A DNA stretch of 64,000 nt from a virus. Under the pieces are notes generated by a model, which saw nothing but the letters and a program-made list of their open reading frames with translations, made no database searches and was not told the origin of the DNA. The position numbers and the translations under genes were made by a program. Shown in pieces: positions 32,307-41,067 of this stretch. The stretch covers positions 1 through 64,000 of the IMG/VR virus record IMGVR_UViG_3300006051_000001, one strand, 5' to 3'. Within the stretch, counting starts at the first letter, position 1, and each line of letters opens with the position of its first letter.

Positions 32307-33827
32307 TTGAAGATCGACGTCTATAGCCATTCGTTCATGGTCAGTGATTTGAACGAGCGACAGAAGAAAGCCGTCGAACAGTTCTGCAAAACACTCATCC
32401 AGCATGAGATGGTTATTGAAGACGGCCGTAAGGAAATGGTGGCTGCACGGGTGTTCGCATCCTCTACAGCTGCCAGACAGTACTACCGTTTCCACATCAA
32501 CATGAAGGTAGAATTCTTCCAGACCCTGAACTACAACTTCATTAAGTCTGATGAATTCACAATCGTTAAGCACGATAACACTCCAACGGATCGCTTCAAG
32601 GTTGAACATGAAGTAATCCACTTGTGGCCACCCCGTCATCCTCAACCGGCTATCATTAACCACGTTGTGAATGAGGAGGGTAGTAACAAGGTCGTAACCC
32701 TCCAGACTGGTAAGGGTAAGACGGAGCTGACGAAGCACTGCATGCACCAACTGGGGCTACGCACTGCTATCTTCATGAAGGGTGGTTATCTAGACCGTTG
32801 GGTGCCTGACCTTGAGTCATCATTCAAACTGAAGCGCGGTCAACTCCTTGTTGTCCGAGGAAGTCCAGCGCTGAAGGGTCTGATGGAAATGGTGCTGGAG
32901 AAGCGTGACATCGGTAAGGTCATCCTTATCTCCACAAACACCTACGTCAACTACATCAAGGAATTCGAAGCGGAAGGGTACGATTCAGGTTTCCCTATCG
33001 CTCCTATCGACTTCTTTGAGATGTGCGGTATCGGTTTCGGTGTACTCGATGAGGGTCACCAATATCCACACGCCATCATGAAATTCTTCGCGTACATGAA
33101 CATCCACAAGTTCCTGACCTTGTCTGCAACACTCGACACCAAAGACAAGTTCATGAACAAAATGTACGAGATCATGTACCCAAGGCCTGCTCGATATAAC
33201 GGGGATTATTACGATGCGTTCATTGACGTGTCGGCAATCATCTACCAGTTGAGTAACGCCAAAGCGATTCGATGTAAGGGGTTCGGTGGAGCGTACAGCC
33301 ACACGGCTTTCGAAGCGTCACTGATGTTGGCAAAGAACAAGAAGCTTCTTGAGAAGTATCTTGAGATGATTGCGTACTACCTCCAGACGGACTTCGTCGA
33401 TGTAATGGAGAAAGGACAAAAGTCAATCGTATTCTGCGCTACCATCAAACTCTGTACGATACTGACTAAGTTCTTGCAAAAGAAGTTCCCGAAGCTGCTC
33501 GTAGCTCGCTACGTGTCCGGGGACAAGATGTCTGTGTTGGAGCGCTCAGACATCGGCGTTAGTACAGTACTATCGGCAGGTACTGCGGTAGACATCAAGA
33601 ACCTCCGCTATAACCTGATGACAACTGCAATCGATTCGCAGCAATCGAACGAACAAACCTTGGGACGTACACGTCTGCTGAAAGACTGGCCTGACATTAC
33701 TCCACGGTTCCGTTACTTCGTTTGCAGCAGCATTGAGAAGCACATGCTCTACCATCGCAACAAGCTTGACTACTTTAAAGGGAAGGTTAAGTCCCACGGT
33801 CAAGAGCAATCACCTTTCTACATTTAA
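32307..33827 (+). CDS. Superfamily 2 DNA/RNA helicase (UvsW-like)
   Basis: Helicase motifs in order: Walker A TGKGKT (residues 134-139), motif II DEGH (248-251), motif III SAT (273-275) and motif VI EQTLGRTRL (about 449-457). The spacing and DExH-type box fit UvsW-like superfamily 2 translocases that remodel branched DNA in phage recombination and replication. 506 aa. The start is a TTG with GGGGAG six bases upstream; the next ATG (residue 11) lacks a site. The N-terminal 110 residues may be a substrate-binding domain. It follows the RNAP block and is flanked by its own terminators. Confidence 0.88.
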   Translation: MKIDVYSHSFMVSDLNERQKKAVEQFCKTLIQHEMVIEDGRKEMVAARVFASSTAARQYYRFHINMKVEFFQTLNYNFIKSDEFTIVKHDNTPTDRFKVEHEVIHLWPPRHPQPAIINHVVNEEGSNKVVTLQTGKGKTELTKHCMHQLGLRTAIFMKGGYLDRWVPDLESSFKLKRGQLLVVRGSPALKGLMEMVLEKRDIGKVILISTNTYVNYIKEFEAEGYDSGFPIAPIDFFEMCGIGFGVLDEGHQYPHAIMKFFAYMNIHKFLTLSATLDTKDKFMNKMYEIMYPRPARYNGDYYDAFIDVSAIIYQLSNAKAIRCKGFGGAYSHTAFEASLMLAKNKKLLEKYLEMIAYYLQTDFVDVMEKGQKSIVFCATIKLCTILTKFLQKKFPKLLVARYVSGDKMSVLERSDIGVSTVLSAGTAVDIKNLRYNLMTTAIDSQQSNEQTLGRTRLLKDWPDITPRFRYFVCSSIEKHMLYHRNKLDYFKGKVKSHGQEQSPFYI

Positions 33828-33830
33828 GAA

Positions 33831-33856
33831 GCGGGGAGAAATCCCCGCCTTTATGT
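33831..33856 (+). terminator. Hairpin-TTTATG element
   Basis: GCGGGGA-GAAA-TCCCCGC followed by CTTTATG; the TATG (33852-33855) is 19 bases before the next ATG. Confidence 0.7.
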
Positions 33857-33873
33857 CCCCTTAGGAGGAAAAG

Positions 33874-34077
33874 ATGTCTCTGAATCAACTCACCATGAAA
33901 GCTGAATACGTATTCAGTTCTATCGATCCTAATCGTGTACTGAGCGATGAATCAAAGCTTTACATGATTCACCGTCGAGCGCTTGTTCGTGGTGACGCTA
34001 AGGCTTGGGAGATCGATAACGAGGTTATCGCCAAGCGCACTACTCTGGCCGAACACTATTCGCTGGAGGATTACTGA
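33874..34077 (+). CDS. Unknown small protein, 67 aa
   Basis: A strong TTAGGAGG site precedes the ATG. The protein is hydrophilic, with a central helix (SKLYMIHRRALVRGDAKAWEID), and ends in Leu-Glu-Asp-Tyr. It overlaps the next gene by one base, forming a coupled trio. No function can be assigned. Confidence 0.65.
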   Translation: MSLNQLTMKAEYVFSSIDPNRVLSDESKLYMIHRRALVRGDAKAWEIDNEVIAKRTTLAEHYSLEDY

Positions 34078-34460
34078 TGGCAGTGCTACTGACCAATTCT
34101 ACCGTAGTTGGGTTAGATGACATCCCAGAAGAGCTTTATCCCGGAGGTCCTGAATTCAAGGTCCACGTAGCCTTCTATCTGTCGAGTGTAACCATCACAC
34201 TTGTTAACCCGATGAATGGGATCATGCTCCGAGATAAGTTCACCGAGACGCGTACGAAGCTGTTGCGTGACCATCTCCACCCACTGCGTGAGAACGCCTT
34301 ACTCACTAAGGCTCAGTTCATGTGTGAAGTGGAACGTATGACAGAAGTATTCTTCTGTCGTCTGCGGGAATACAAAGGGTTCATCGGTATCAACAGAACC
34401 GGAATGCATGATACAAACACCTACGACGAAGAATCTGAAACAAACGGGGAACGTGTATGA
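34077..34460 (+). CDS. Unknown protein, 127 aa
   Basis: Starts at TGATG overlapping the previous stop, with CTGGAGG upstream. Strand-rich N-terminal half (FKVHVAFYLSSVTITLVN) and a charged helix in the middle (RTKLLRDHLHPLREN), with an acidic polar tail. No known motif. Coupled on both sides. Confidence 0.65.
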   Translation: MAVLLTNSTVVGLDDIPEELYPGGPEFKVHVAFYLSSVTITLVNPMNGIMLRDKFTETRTKLLRDHLHPLRENALLTKAQFMCEVERMTEVFFCRLREYKGFIGINRTGMHDTNTYDEESETNGERV

Positions 34461-34717
34461 AGAATGAAATGGTTACAATCGAAGTACCTGAACTGAATGA
34501 GTATCGTCAGATCGGTGAAATTATCTCAAGGGTGATTGGTGTAGAGATCGACGAGGGGAAGATGCTTGAGCTGATGACTACCCTCAACTACCACAAGTAC
34601 AACATCCTCAAGATGACTCAGACCCCTGAGCAGGTTGCTGAGATGGCTAAGTACTTGCTGGCTAAAGGTGGTGCGCAAGATCGACCGGTCGATTGGCCGA
34701 AGTTTGTAAGAGAATAG
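34457..34717 (+). CDS. Unknown small protein, 86 aa
   Basis: ATGA overlap with the previous gene. A short strand (MVTIEVPEL) is followed by helices (YRQIGEIISRVIGVEIDEGK, EQVAEMAKYLLAKGG). Last gene of the trio before a bidirectional terminator. No family recognised. Confidence 0.65.
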   Translation: MKNEMVTIEVPELNEYRQIGEIISRVIGVEIDEGKMLELMTTLNYHKYNILKMTQTPEQVAEMAKYLLAKGGAQDRPVDWPKFVRE

Positions 34718-34723
34718 TAAACA

Positions 34724-34770
34724 GCATAAAGCCCGGCATTGAGCCGGGCTTTATGTCACTCTTTTTTTTT
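34724..34770. terminator. Bidirectional palindromic terminator, copy 1
   Basis: CATAAAGCCCGGC (34725-34737) and GCCGGGCTTTATG (34743-34755) are perfect thirteen-base arms, then TCACTC and nine T. A nearly identical element is at 63386-63431. It separates convergent genes. Confidence 0.92.
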
Positions 34771-34776
34771 GCCGTA

Positions 34777-36483
34777 TTACTGAGCGTCAGCGTAGTACAG
34801 GATCACGTTCTGACGTTCTTCTTCGTTCGGCACGTAGCGCAGGATCTGGTCGAGCTTGTAGATCTTGGCTTCACGCTGACGGGTGCCTGGAGCGCGGGTG
34901 GTGATCAGCAACGATACCAGGTCTTCGAAGGTCAGTGCAGCAGACTTCGAAATACCCAGCTGGTTGTAACCACGGCGTGCAATTTCCGGCAGGAACAGCA
35001 GGGTGTAGTTGGTGTTGATGAAGTCCAGCAGGATGTTCCAGCCTTCTGTGAAGCCGACGCTGTCACGAGCCATCACTTGACGGATAGCTTTGTACAGCAT
35101 GACTTGCGCTTTGCCGGCGGTATCGTCGGACAGGTTCTTGCCGTACTTGGACATTACGTCCTTGTATTCGTCAAGCTTGGATTTCAGCAGGATGTTGTCC
35201 ATGGATGCTTCCGTTGGAGTTTCAGCGAGGGTTTCGAGAATGCGTTGACCGCTGAACTCGTTGGACAGACCCAGACGAGCCTTCAGGCTGTCGACCAGAT
35301 CTTCTTTCGGGAGATCAGTTTCGATCTGACCCAGCAGAGCCGAACGCAGTTCGAGGTGAGTCCACTGGGAAGCGGTCTTACGCTCGCGCATGCGGTCTTC
35401 GATCAGAACGCCATGTTCGGTAACGGCTGGTTGCTCGCCGCTCTGTACGAACGCCTTGACGGCTTCGTGAGTCCAGTTGTTCGGCAGGCGATAGCGTTTG
35501 TAGAGCTCATCGTAGATCAGCTCTTCGTCCATGCCCTTTGGAGTCAGGATCAGACCATCGACCCAGTCGGCCAGTTCGCCGCCAGTCCAGTTGATCATGG
35601 ATTGACCACGACGCAAGTCGATAGGCCAGCTACCACGAGCAGTCTTGGTTGGTTGAGCTTTGGTTTCGACGTAGGTCAGCAGGGTGTCGCGATCCCAGGC
35701 AGCCAGAGCATCAGCAGGCAGAACGCCGGTCAGAGTTGCACGCAGGCCTTCCAGAGAGGTAGGTTCGGCAGGAGTCGGATCTTCTTCTTCGTCAGGCTGC
35801 GCTTCGTCTTCTTCATCGACCTTGGCGTCTTCTTCGTCTTCAGCTTCCGGCGGAGGCTCGACAGGATCGACTTCGTCCACCGAAGAATCGGATTCGACCG
35901 CGACTTCTTCAGCTGGTTCAACGATTTCGGCTGGTTCTTCAACCACATCACCAGCGGCCAGTTGCGCAGCAGCGGCAGCAGCTTCTTCGTCGAGAGCAGT
36001 GGTGAGGTCTTTGGCAGCGTCTTCGATGCTGACTTTCTCAGCCGCCGGGTCCATCTGTTCGATGTAACCGACCTTGGAAGCATCGATAGCCGCTTGCTCG
36101 TCTTCAACCGATTCTTCGGCAGGCTTGACTTCTTCTTCGTCAGCCATCAGTAGGCGAACCATTTCAACGGTGTTGGCTTCGCCTGCTTCGTCGAAGAAGT
36201 ATTCCTTGAACAGACTGGTCACGTCAGCATCGAAGTGGTCAGTACCCAGGGAATCCTGATCAGCAACTGCCGCCAACTGGTCTTCGACAGCGCGTTTCAG
36301 GAACGCAGCGTCGGTGCCATTGGTATCCGCCGGCTCATCGCCCTCAGCTACGTCTACCGGCTCTTCAGAGCCTTCCTGTGCAACGATCGGAGCTACTTGC
36401 TCCGGTTGTGCCTGTTCTTGCTGCTGATCGACTACAGGAGTCTCAGGAGCGTTCTGATCAACAGCGTCGTTGTTCTGTTCCAT
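34777..36483 (-). CDS. Large acidic protein upstream-tailed, probable virion protein, 568 aa
   Basis: The N-terminal 245 residues are low-complexity and very acidic (Glu, Asp, Ala, Pro; for example PPEAEDEEDAKVDEEDEAQ), while residues about 250-568 are a normal mixed region with Trp and Arg (SWPIDLRRGQSMINWTGG). A Ser-Leu-Glu sequence (TSLEGLRATL) at the border fits the S/A/G-X-E pattern cut by phiKZ-type head proteases, so the acidic part could be a propeptide. It is the last of three minus-strand genes, five bases after the virion RNAP gene. GC-optimised codons suggest abundance. No known domain. Confidence 0.65.
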   Translation of the reverse strand: MEQNNDAVDQNAPETPVVDQQQEQAQPEQVAPIVAQEGSEEPVDVAEGDEPADTNGTDAAFLKRAVEDQLAAVADQDSLGTDHFDADVTSLFKEYFFDEAGEANTVEMVRLLMADEEEVKPAEESVEDEQAAIDASKVGYIEQMDPAAEKVSIEDAAKDLTTALDEEAAAAAAQLAAGDVVEEPAEIVEPAEEVAVESDSSVDEVDPVEPPPEAEDEEDAKVDEEDEAQPDEEEDPTPAEPTSLEGLRATLTGVLPADALAAWDRDTLLTYVETKAQPTKTARGSWPIDLRRGQSMINWTGGELADWVDGLILTPKGMDEELIYDELYKRYRLPNNWTHEAVKAFVQSGEQPAVTEHGVLIEDRMRERKTASQWTHLELRSALLGQIETDLPKEDLVDSLKARLGLSNEFSGQRILETLAETPTEASMDNILLKSKLDEYKDVMSKYGKNLSDDTAGKAQVMLYKAIRQVMARDSVGFTEGWNILLDFINTNYTLLFLPEIARRGYNQLGISKSAALTFEDLVSLLITTRAPGTRQREAKIYKLDQILRYVPNEEERQNVILYYADAQ

Positions 36484-36488
36484 GGGGA

Positions 36489-37775
36489 TTAGTTCCTAAG
36501 GAATGTCTCTAAGAAGAGAGGAGTTGTTTTGAGTTCTTTAGCGTGAGCAGAACCCATCATTACGGCCATCATCGTGGAAGGGATCTCACCTACCATCGAA
36601 CCGATGGAATCAGGATAAGCGGAGAGCTTATCACCGAAGCACACCTCACAGCAGTCTGTGCGTGGAGTGATGCAGAACGCCGGACTGAACATAGGGTAGA
36701 CTTTACCCAAGTACTGACCGATGTTTTCGGCAGACAGCTTAACCGATTCCTTGCCGTCAACAATGGTGCGGCCAATGAGGTCTTCACTGACCTTAATGTC
36801 AAGCTGATCGGTAGTACCGCAGAAGCCCTTAACTACACGGGCGTTCTGGAAGATACGACCCATCAAGTCCACGTCCTCACCGGCGAGTGCAGTCATCGCA
36901 CCCCGGAAGTAAGAACCAGCACGCAACGAGTTCACCATGTGAGGGAACTTGGTTACGTCCAGACCTTCTTGAAGAGAAGTAGTAACGAGCGTTGCACGCC
37001 CACCTTCTTCGAAGCCGGCTTCAGGACCGTGAATCTGGAACATTCGTTTCAAAGCAGTGTTCAAGGATTTACGTTTGTACAGGAAGCCCTCAGACGGATC
37101 ACCTTTAAGGTTGTCCGAATAGTCCTTAACCAACGCATCCTGAATACGTGCCTGAATAACTGGGTCGTCCAGCTGATCCTTATACAGCTCCAGCATTTCC
37201 TTCAGGATCTTATCCCGATTAGGAGACGGCTGAAGAGCATGCTCAGTAACGGATGGAACAAACATCTCGTAACCGGCCAAGTCAGATACAGCCTTACCGA
37301 AGCGCAGATAATGGCGGACGTAGATCACACCCGGCTTCTCTGGGACTTCGTTGTCAATCATCGCACCGATGATGAACCGCTCCAGACCACCGAGGTTGAT
37401 TGGACCTTCGGCGTATTCAAACAGATCACCACCAGCGTAAACCAGAACACGGCTATTGAATAGCAGGTCACCCCAAGTACCGTCGGGAAGATCCTTGGTC
37501 AGGTTCTCCACATCGCCAGCCTTGATAGGCCCGCAGGAGTCGTGATAGATGTAAGGGATCTCGTAAGGCTTAGCACCCTCCAGAACCGTCCAGCCCCACT
37601 TACCGTCACCATCAGGTACGTATACCTGAACGTTCTCCTTGGTGTGCTTCAAGCCCCACTGGAGGTCACCGTTCTTAACGTCGTCGATAACGACGGAGAA
37701 GGCACGTAAGATCCACGCACGATTGTAGTGGACCTTTGCCTTCATCGATTGGATGAAGAAATCATACTTCCGCAT
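36489..37775 (-). CDS. Virion RNA polymerase, beta-prime C-terminal subunit
   Basis: The C-terminal 60 residues show the beta-prime C-half pattern: RTDCCEVCFGDKLSAYPDS, then SMVGEIPSTMMAVMMGSAHA, matching the cellular C..CYG..LA and GE.VG..AAQSIGEPGTQLT segment. The chain stops shortly after, at 428 aa, as expected for a split subunit. Because the non-virion beta-prime C-half is the gene at 29697, this second copy, on the opposite strand and in a likely late unit, is best explained as the virion RNAP part (phiKZ gp80 type), injected with the DNA to start early transcription. GGAG precedes the ATG, and it overlaps the upstream gene by 14 bases. Confidence 0.85.
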   Translation of the reverse strand: MRKYDFFIQSMKAKVHYNRAWILRAFSVVIDDVKNGDLQWGLKHTKENVQVYVPDGDGKWGWTVLEGAKPYEIPYIYHDSCGPIKAGDVENLTKDLPDGTWGDLLFNSRVLVYAGGDLFEYAEGPINLGGLERFIIGAMIDNEVPEKPGVIYVRHYLRFGKAVSDLAGYEMFVPSVTEHALQPSPNRDKILKEMLELYKDQLDDPVIQARIQDALVKDYSDNLKGDPSEGFLYKRKSLNTALKRMFQIHGPEAGFEEGGRATLVTTSLQEGLDVTKFPHMVNSLRAGSYFRGAMTALAGEDVDLMGRIFQNARVVKGFCGTTDQLDIKVSEDLIGRTIVDGKESVKLSAENIGQYLGKVYPMFSPAFCITPRTDCCEVCFGDKLSAYPDSIGSMVGEIPSTMMAVMMGSAHAKELKTTPLFLETFLRN

Positions 37776-38658
37776 GTCCAGCTCCGAAGATGGGTTGGTA
37801 TACGTCGAACAGTTTAAGCTTCACCTGTTCAGCACGGCGGCGATCGTCCATCTCGTAGAACAGATCGTCGAGACAGTTACCGATAGAGACCTTGGCATCC
37901 TCGAAGCTCTCGTTAGAGATCACTGCGAGCGAGAAGATGTCGTTGATAGCCTCTTCCATTGGCTTCTCGATCAAACGCCCCACAGCCAAGCCGTAGAGTG
38001 CTTCCATCGATACACCCAGACCCTCATCGTTGCTGCCCATCTCTGCGCCGATCGAGTCTTTGTTAGTTTTCACCAAACGGGACAATCGTTTGAGTAACTC
38101 ACCATCGCGAGTCATTGTAATCTCATTGACGTTGTCAGCTACAACCGCGGCTTTACAAACACGACGCACGTTCTTAGTGAAGTTGTCGTGGATCTCGAGG
38201 ATCTGCTCTTGCAGCAGGTCTTCGGAGTAAGTACCCAATTGTGCCACAAGCTTGACGAACGCTTCATCGACGTCTTCAGCGGAATCAAGAAGGTCGACAA
38301 GGATCGTGGGCGTATCCGTTGGGTCGAAGTTTACGATGATCTCGTAGATCTCCGCCAACATGGCGATAGGGATGTCAGGTGACAGTTCCACACCGCAAAT
38401 ATTCAGGGATGTTTCAGCTGCAATACGCAGCACTTCATCGAGACTGGAGACGATCTCCGTCGGATCGATGTTCTGATCATTCAACTTAGAGAACAGAAGA
38501 TCCATCTCATCGAGATGGCTGGTCGTGTTGGATTTGATCAGCGACTTGTTCAGGTTAACGTAGATCTCTTCAAGCTCTGGAGAGCAGCGATCCCGAGCGA
38601 GTGTCCGCACTGATAGTTCTGTGACGAAATCATCGTCGGCCTGCATTGGCTTGTCCAT
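37762..38658 (-). CDS. Unknown helical protein in virion RNAP unit, 298 aa
   Basis: Start chosen at ATG 38658 (MDKPMQADDDFVTEL) because GGGAGGG lies five bases upstream; the frame is open nine codons further. The protein is acidic and almost wholly helical by composition. It overlaps the virion RNAP gene, suggesting coupled translation and a packaged or assembly-related role. No motif is recognised. Confidence 0.7.
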   Translation of the reverse strand: MDKPMQADDDFVTELSVRTLARDRCSPELEEIYVNLNKSLIKSNTTSHLDEMDLLFSKLNDQNIDPTEIVSSLDEVLRIAAETSLNICGVELSPDIPIAMLAEIYEIIVNFDPTDTPTILVDLLDSAEDVDEAFVKLVAQLGTYSEDLLQEQILEIHDNFTKNVRRVCKAAVVADNVNEITMTRDGELLKRLSRLVKTNKDSIGAEMGSNDEGLGVSMEALYGLAVGRLIEKPMEEAINDIFSLAVISNESFEDAKVSIGNCLDDLFYEMDDRRRAEQVKLKLFDVYQPIFGAGHAEV

Positions 38659-38680
38659 CAAAGCCCTCCCGGTTAAACCG

Positions 38681-38711
38681 TACATTAATAGATATAGCTA
38701 CCCTATATATG
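38681..38711 (+). promoter_or_regulatory. Divergent promoter region
   Basis: Between divergent genes: TACATTAATA (38681-38690) resembles the early motif only partly, and CCCTATATATGGG (38701-38713) is a near-palindrome containing TATG 36 bases before the next start codon, a late-type candidate. Confidence 0.4.
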
Positions 38712-38746
38712 GGTTCGCTTAAAGCTTCATACTAGAGAGGTTCAGT

Positions 38747-39226
38747 ATGCGTAATAATAATTCCGAGCGATTCGTTGCTCACGGAAACTCGATCGAAGCT
38801 ACTAATGCTGAAGTTGAGAAAGAAGTTCAGGGTTATCAGGATACTTTGGCCGTCAGTCTGAATGCTGCGATTCAGCCAGTAAAAGACCTCGCCGAGTCCA
38901 TCAACGTATTGCATGCCGAAGGTCGTCAAGAGGACGTGCCTAAATTGACCGGCCTGGTGAAGATGCTCGCTCGTGACGCTGACGTCTTGATTGCCGAGAA
39001 GAAAGTGGTTGATGAGGAACTGGCCAAGCTTCAGGCTAATCCACCAACCAAGAAGCGCCATCTGTCGAACCACCACGCCGGCCTGATGGCTGCTGGTGCT
39101 AAGTACCTCGGTCTGTCCCAGCGTGCGACGAACACCGTAGGTAACATCCTCGGCGATTACATGGATTTGATCGATCCGCTCAAATCTAAACCTGAAACCG
39201 CAGAACAAAGTGAGGCTGTATCGTGA
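38747..39226 (+). CDS. Unknown protein, 159 aa, probable virion-type
   Basis: GAGAGG precedes the ATG. Helical charged N-terminal region (AEVEKEVQGYQDTLAVSLN), a second charged helix (ADVLIAEKKVVDEELAKL), then a basic-Gly/Ala segment. It overlaps the following large gene by four bases (GTGA), so both are one unit. The first gene of a divergent pair with the virion RNAP operon. Function unknown. Confidence 0.65.
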   Translation: MRNNNSERFVAHGNSIEATNAEVEKEVQGYQDTLAVSLNAAIQPVKDLAESINVLHAEGRQEDVPKLTGLVKMLARDADVLIAEKKVVDEELAKLQANPPTKKRHLSNHHAGLMAAGAKYLGLSQRATNTVGNILGDYMDLIDPLKSKPETAEQSEAVS

Positions 39227-41067
39227 GTGACGAACAGATCGTAGATCAACCTGAAGAAGAACGCCCGGTCGTATTGGAAGAGCAGATCTCCAAACCGGCT
39301 GAGTTCACTCCGACTCCTGCTGAAGAGCCTGTAGATCTCAGCGAGCCTCAGTGGCAAGCGATCGATGAACTACCATCGGGCTTCGCTCACGAGCCAGCAC
39401 ATGAGCATCCAGCGCAAGAAGCTGAAGCTCTGGGTGACCTGATGGCCGCGCTTCCTGTCAGTGAGCAGATCGTCGATCTGTCCGTACCGACTCCGGAAGC
39501 TGACCCTACGCCAACTCGCGAAATGATCGGCGACTACACGCCGAACATGAACGTCAATGACGATCAGGGTATCTTGACCGTATTGACCGACGAACAACTG
39601 GCGAAGTTCTCTCGCGACAATCCGTCCGTTCTGCTGTCCAACTTCTCGGCTTCCGAACTGGACGTCATGTACGACCAGATCGAGCGTCAAGTAGCAGCCG
39701 CTCAAGCATCTCGTGAAGAACTCGTGAAGAACGGCGGTGGTGCCGGTCTCTACGCTGGCCGTACTGACGATGGCGAAGTGATCTACATCACCGTCAACGA
39801 AGGTAAGGCGATGGGTGCGATTGACGACTATCGCAAAACCACCGCCCCATACCGCGACAACGATGATCTCTTCGGCGACGACAGCGAATGGACCAACCTG
39901 CCTAAGGTCGGTGATACTCCGATTGCTCCTGGCCGTCTGGACCACGAGAAGTCGAAAGACCCGGTCATGCGTATCCGTGGTCGTCTGGGTATGGCTGTTG
40001 AATACACCAACCCGTTCTGGGCGTCAGGCCTACACATGGTTATCGAAGGCGCTGGTGCGCTGGAAGAACTCTCTCTGGATCAGAAGATCCTGACTGAGAA
40101 AGCCGAGATGGGTCGTGACAGCAGCGGTTATGTCTACAGTGCTTCGGCTCTGTACCTGAACCGTCCTGTGGTTGACTTCGCTCTGAGTCAAGTGCGTAGC
40201 ACCACCATCGGTACTACTGATCCGCAAGTGCTGAAGAGCCTCCTGCTGATTACTGATATCGATCCGCTGGCGCTGGCCATGGCTTCTGCCAACATGCCTA
40301 ACGGCTTCCTGCTGGAACGTCCTTGCCTGGAACAGATCGGCGGTTGCGGTTACGTTACCAAGCGTCAGGTGAACCTGCGCCGTATGCTGATGGTTCGTCG
40401 TTCGAAGTTGTCGGATGACCAAGCTCAGTTCATGAGCAAGCGTGCTGGTACTGTTGACATCAAGACTGTTCTCGGCTACCAAGCCAAGATGCGTCCTGAG
40501 ATCAGCCGTATCGTCCAACTGAAAGGCGGCATGATCCTGCGCTTCAAGGTTCCTACCATCGCTGAATACGAGCGTATCGCTTCGGCATGGCTGGACTACA
40601 TGGATCAGCAGTCCCGTAAGGTTGCTGCCAGCAATGCTAACCAGCAAGAGCGTGAAGCGTTCCTGTTGAAGGCATCTCGTGTCTCCGTTCTGATGGCCTA
40701 CGGTCACTGGATCGAAGCTATCCTCGAAACCAACCCTGACGATCTGGCTGCTGAGCCTAAAGTAATGATCGAACGCGTTGGCGAAGAAGGTAGTCCTGAG
40801 CAGTACCAGTCTGACGTTCAAATGCAGCGTCTGTTGGTATCTCTGGCTGTCGATCAGGATCTGAGCGATCAGATCATCGAAGAGCTCAGCGAGTTCATCA
40901 ACCAGATGACCATGTCTACACCGGTTATCCCGAAGATGAAGTGCCCGAACTGCGGTAAACAGATGCACGGCGACGATGCTTCGAAGCATCCACACCTTGT
41001 AAACCTGAACGCCGTAGAAGTTTTTTTTACCCTACTCCGCCTCAGAATGCAAAAGCTGTCAAGCTAA
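39223..41067 (+). CDS. Virion-type protein, zero-frame part before a frameshift site
   Basis: Residues 1-115 are acidic and Pro/Glu-rich; the rest is well folded in composition and ends with a zinc-knuckle-like CPNCGKQM (about 575-582). The frame runs on to 614 residues, but the last 13 (TLLRLRMQKLSS) come after a run of eight T at 41021-41028 and look like wrong-frame sequence. The minus-one frame continues without a stop from that run to 41546. So the natural product is probably a fusion of about 775 residues. The start is a GTG in a four-base overlap with the previous gene. Function not recognised; a tail or baseplate component is possible. Confidence 0.75.
   Translation: MSDEQIVDQPEEERPVVLEEQISKPAEFTPTPAEEPVDLSEPQWQAIDELPSGFAHEPAHEHPAQEAEALGDLMAALPVSEQIVDLSVPTPEADPTPTREMIGDYTPNMNVNDDQGILTVLTDEQLAKFSRDNPSVLLSNFSASELDVMYDQIERQVAAAQASREELVKNGGGAGLYAGRTDDGEVIYITVNEGKAMGAIDDYRKTTAPYRDNDDLFGDDSEWTNLPKVGDTPIAPGRLDHEKSKDPVMRIRGRLGMAVEYTNPFWASGLHMVIEGAGALEELSLDQKILTEKAEMGRDSSGYVYSASALYLNRPVVDFALSQVRSTTIGTTDPQVLKSLLLITDIDPLALAMASANMPNGFLLERPCLEQIGGCGYVTKRQVNLRRMLMVRRSKLSDDQAQFMSKRAGTVDIKTVLGYQAKMRPEISRIVQLKGGMILRFKVPTIAEYERIASAWLDYMDQQSRKVAASNANQQEREAFLLKASRVSVLMAYGHWIEAILETNPDDLAAEPKVMIERVGEEGSPEQYQSDVQMQRLLVSLAVDQDLSDQIIEELSEFINQMTMSTPVIPKMKCPNCGKQMHGDDASKHPHLVNLNAVEVFFTLLRLRMQKLSS
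41020..41030 (+). other. Run of eight T, frameshift site
   Basis: GTTTTTTTTAC read as GTT TTT TTT ACC in the upstream frame. Slipping back one base gives TTT TTT TAC and enters the long downstream frame. It may be a programmed minus-one site, a real mutation or a homopolymer sequencing error. Confidence 0.6.

Noticed and set aside
34693-36153. 486-codon plus-strand frame opposite the acidic protein gene
   Set aside because: Very Phe/Val/Gln-rich product expected from reading acidic Ala/Glu codons backwards; it would also begin inside the preceding gene and run through a strong terminator.
39223-39226. Tail-assembly chaperone type frameshift (gpG/gpGT)
   Set aside because: The slip site at 41021 follows a 600-residue protein, not the short chaperone expected, so that well-known system does not apply.
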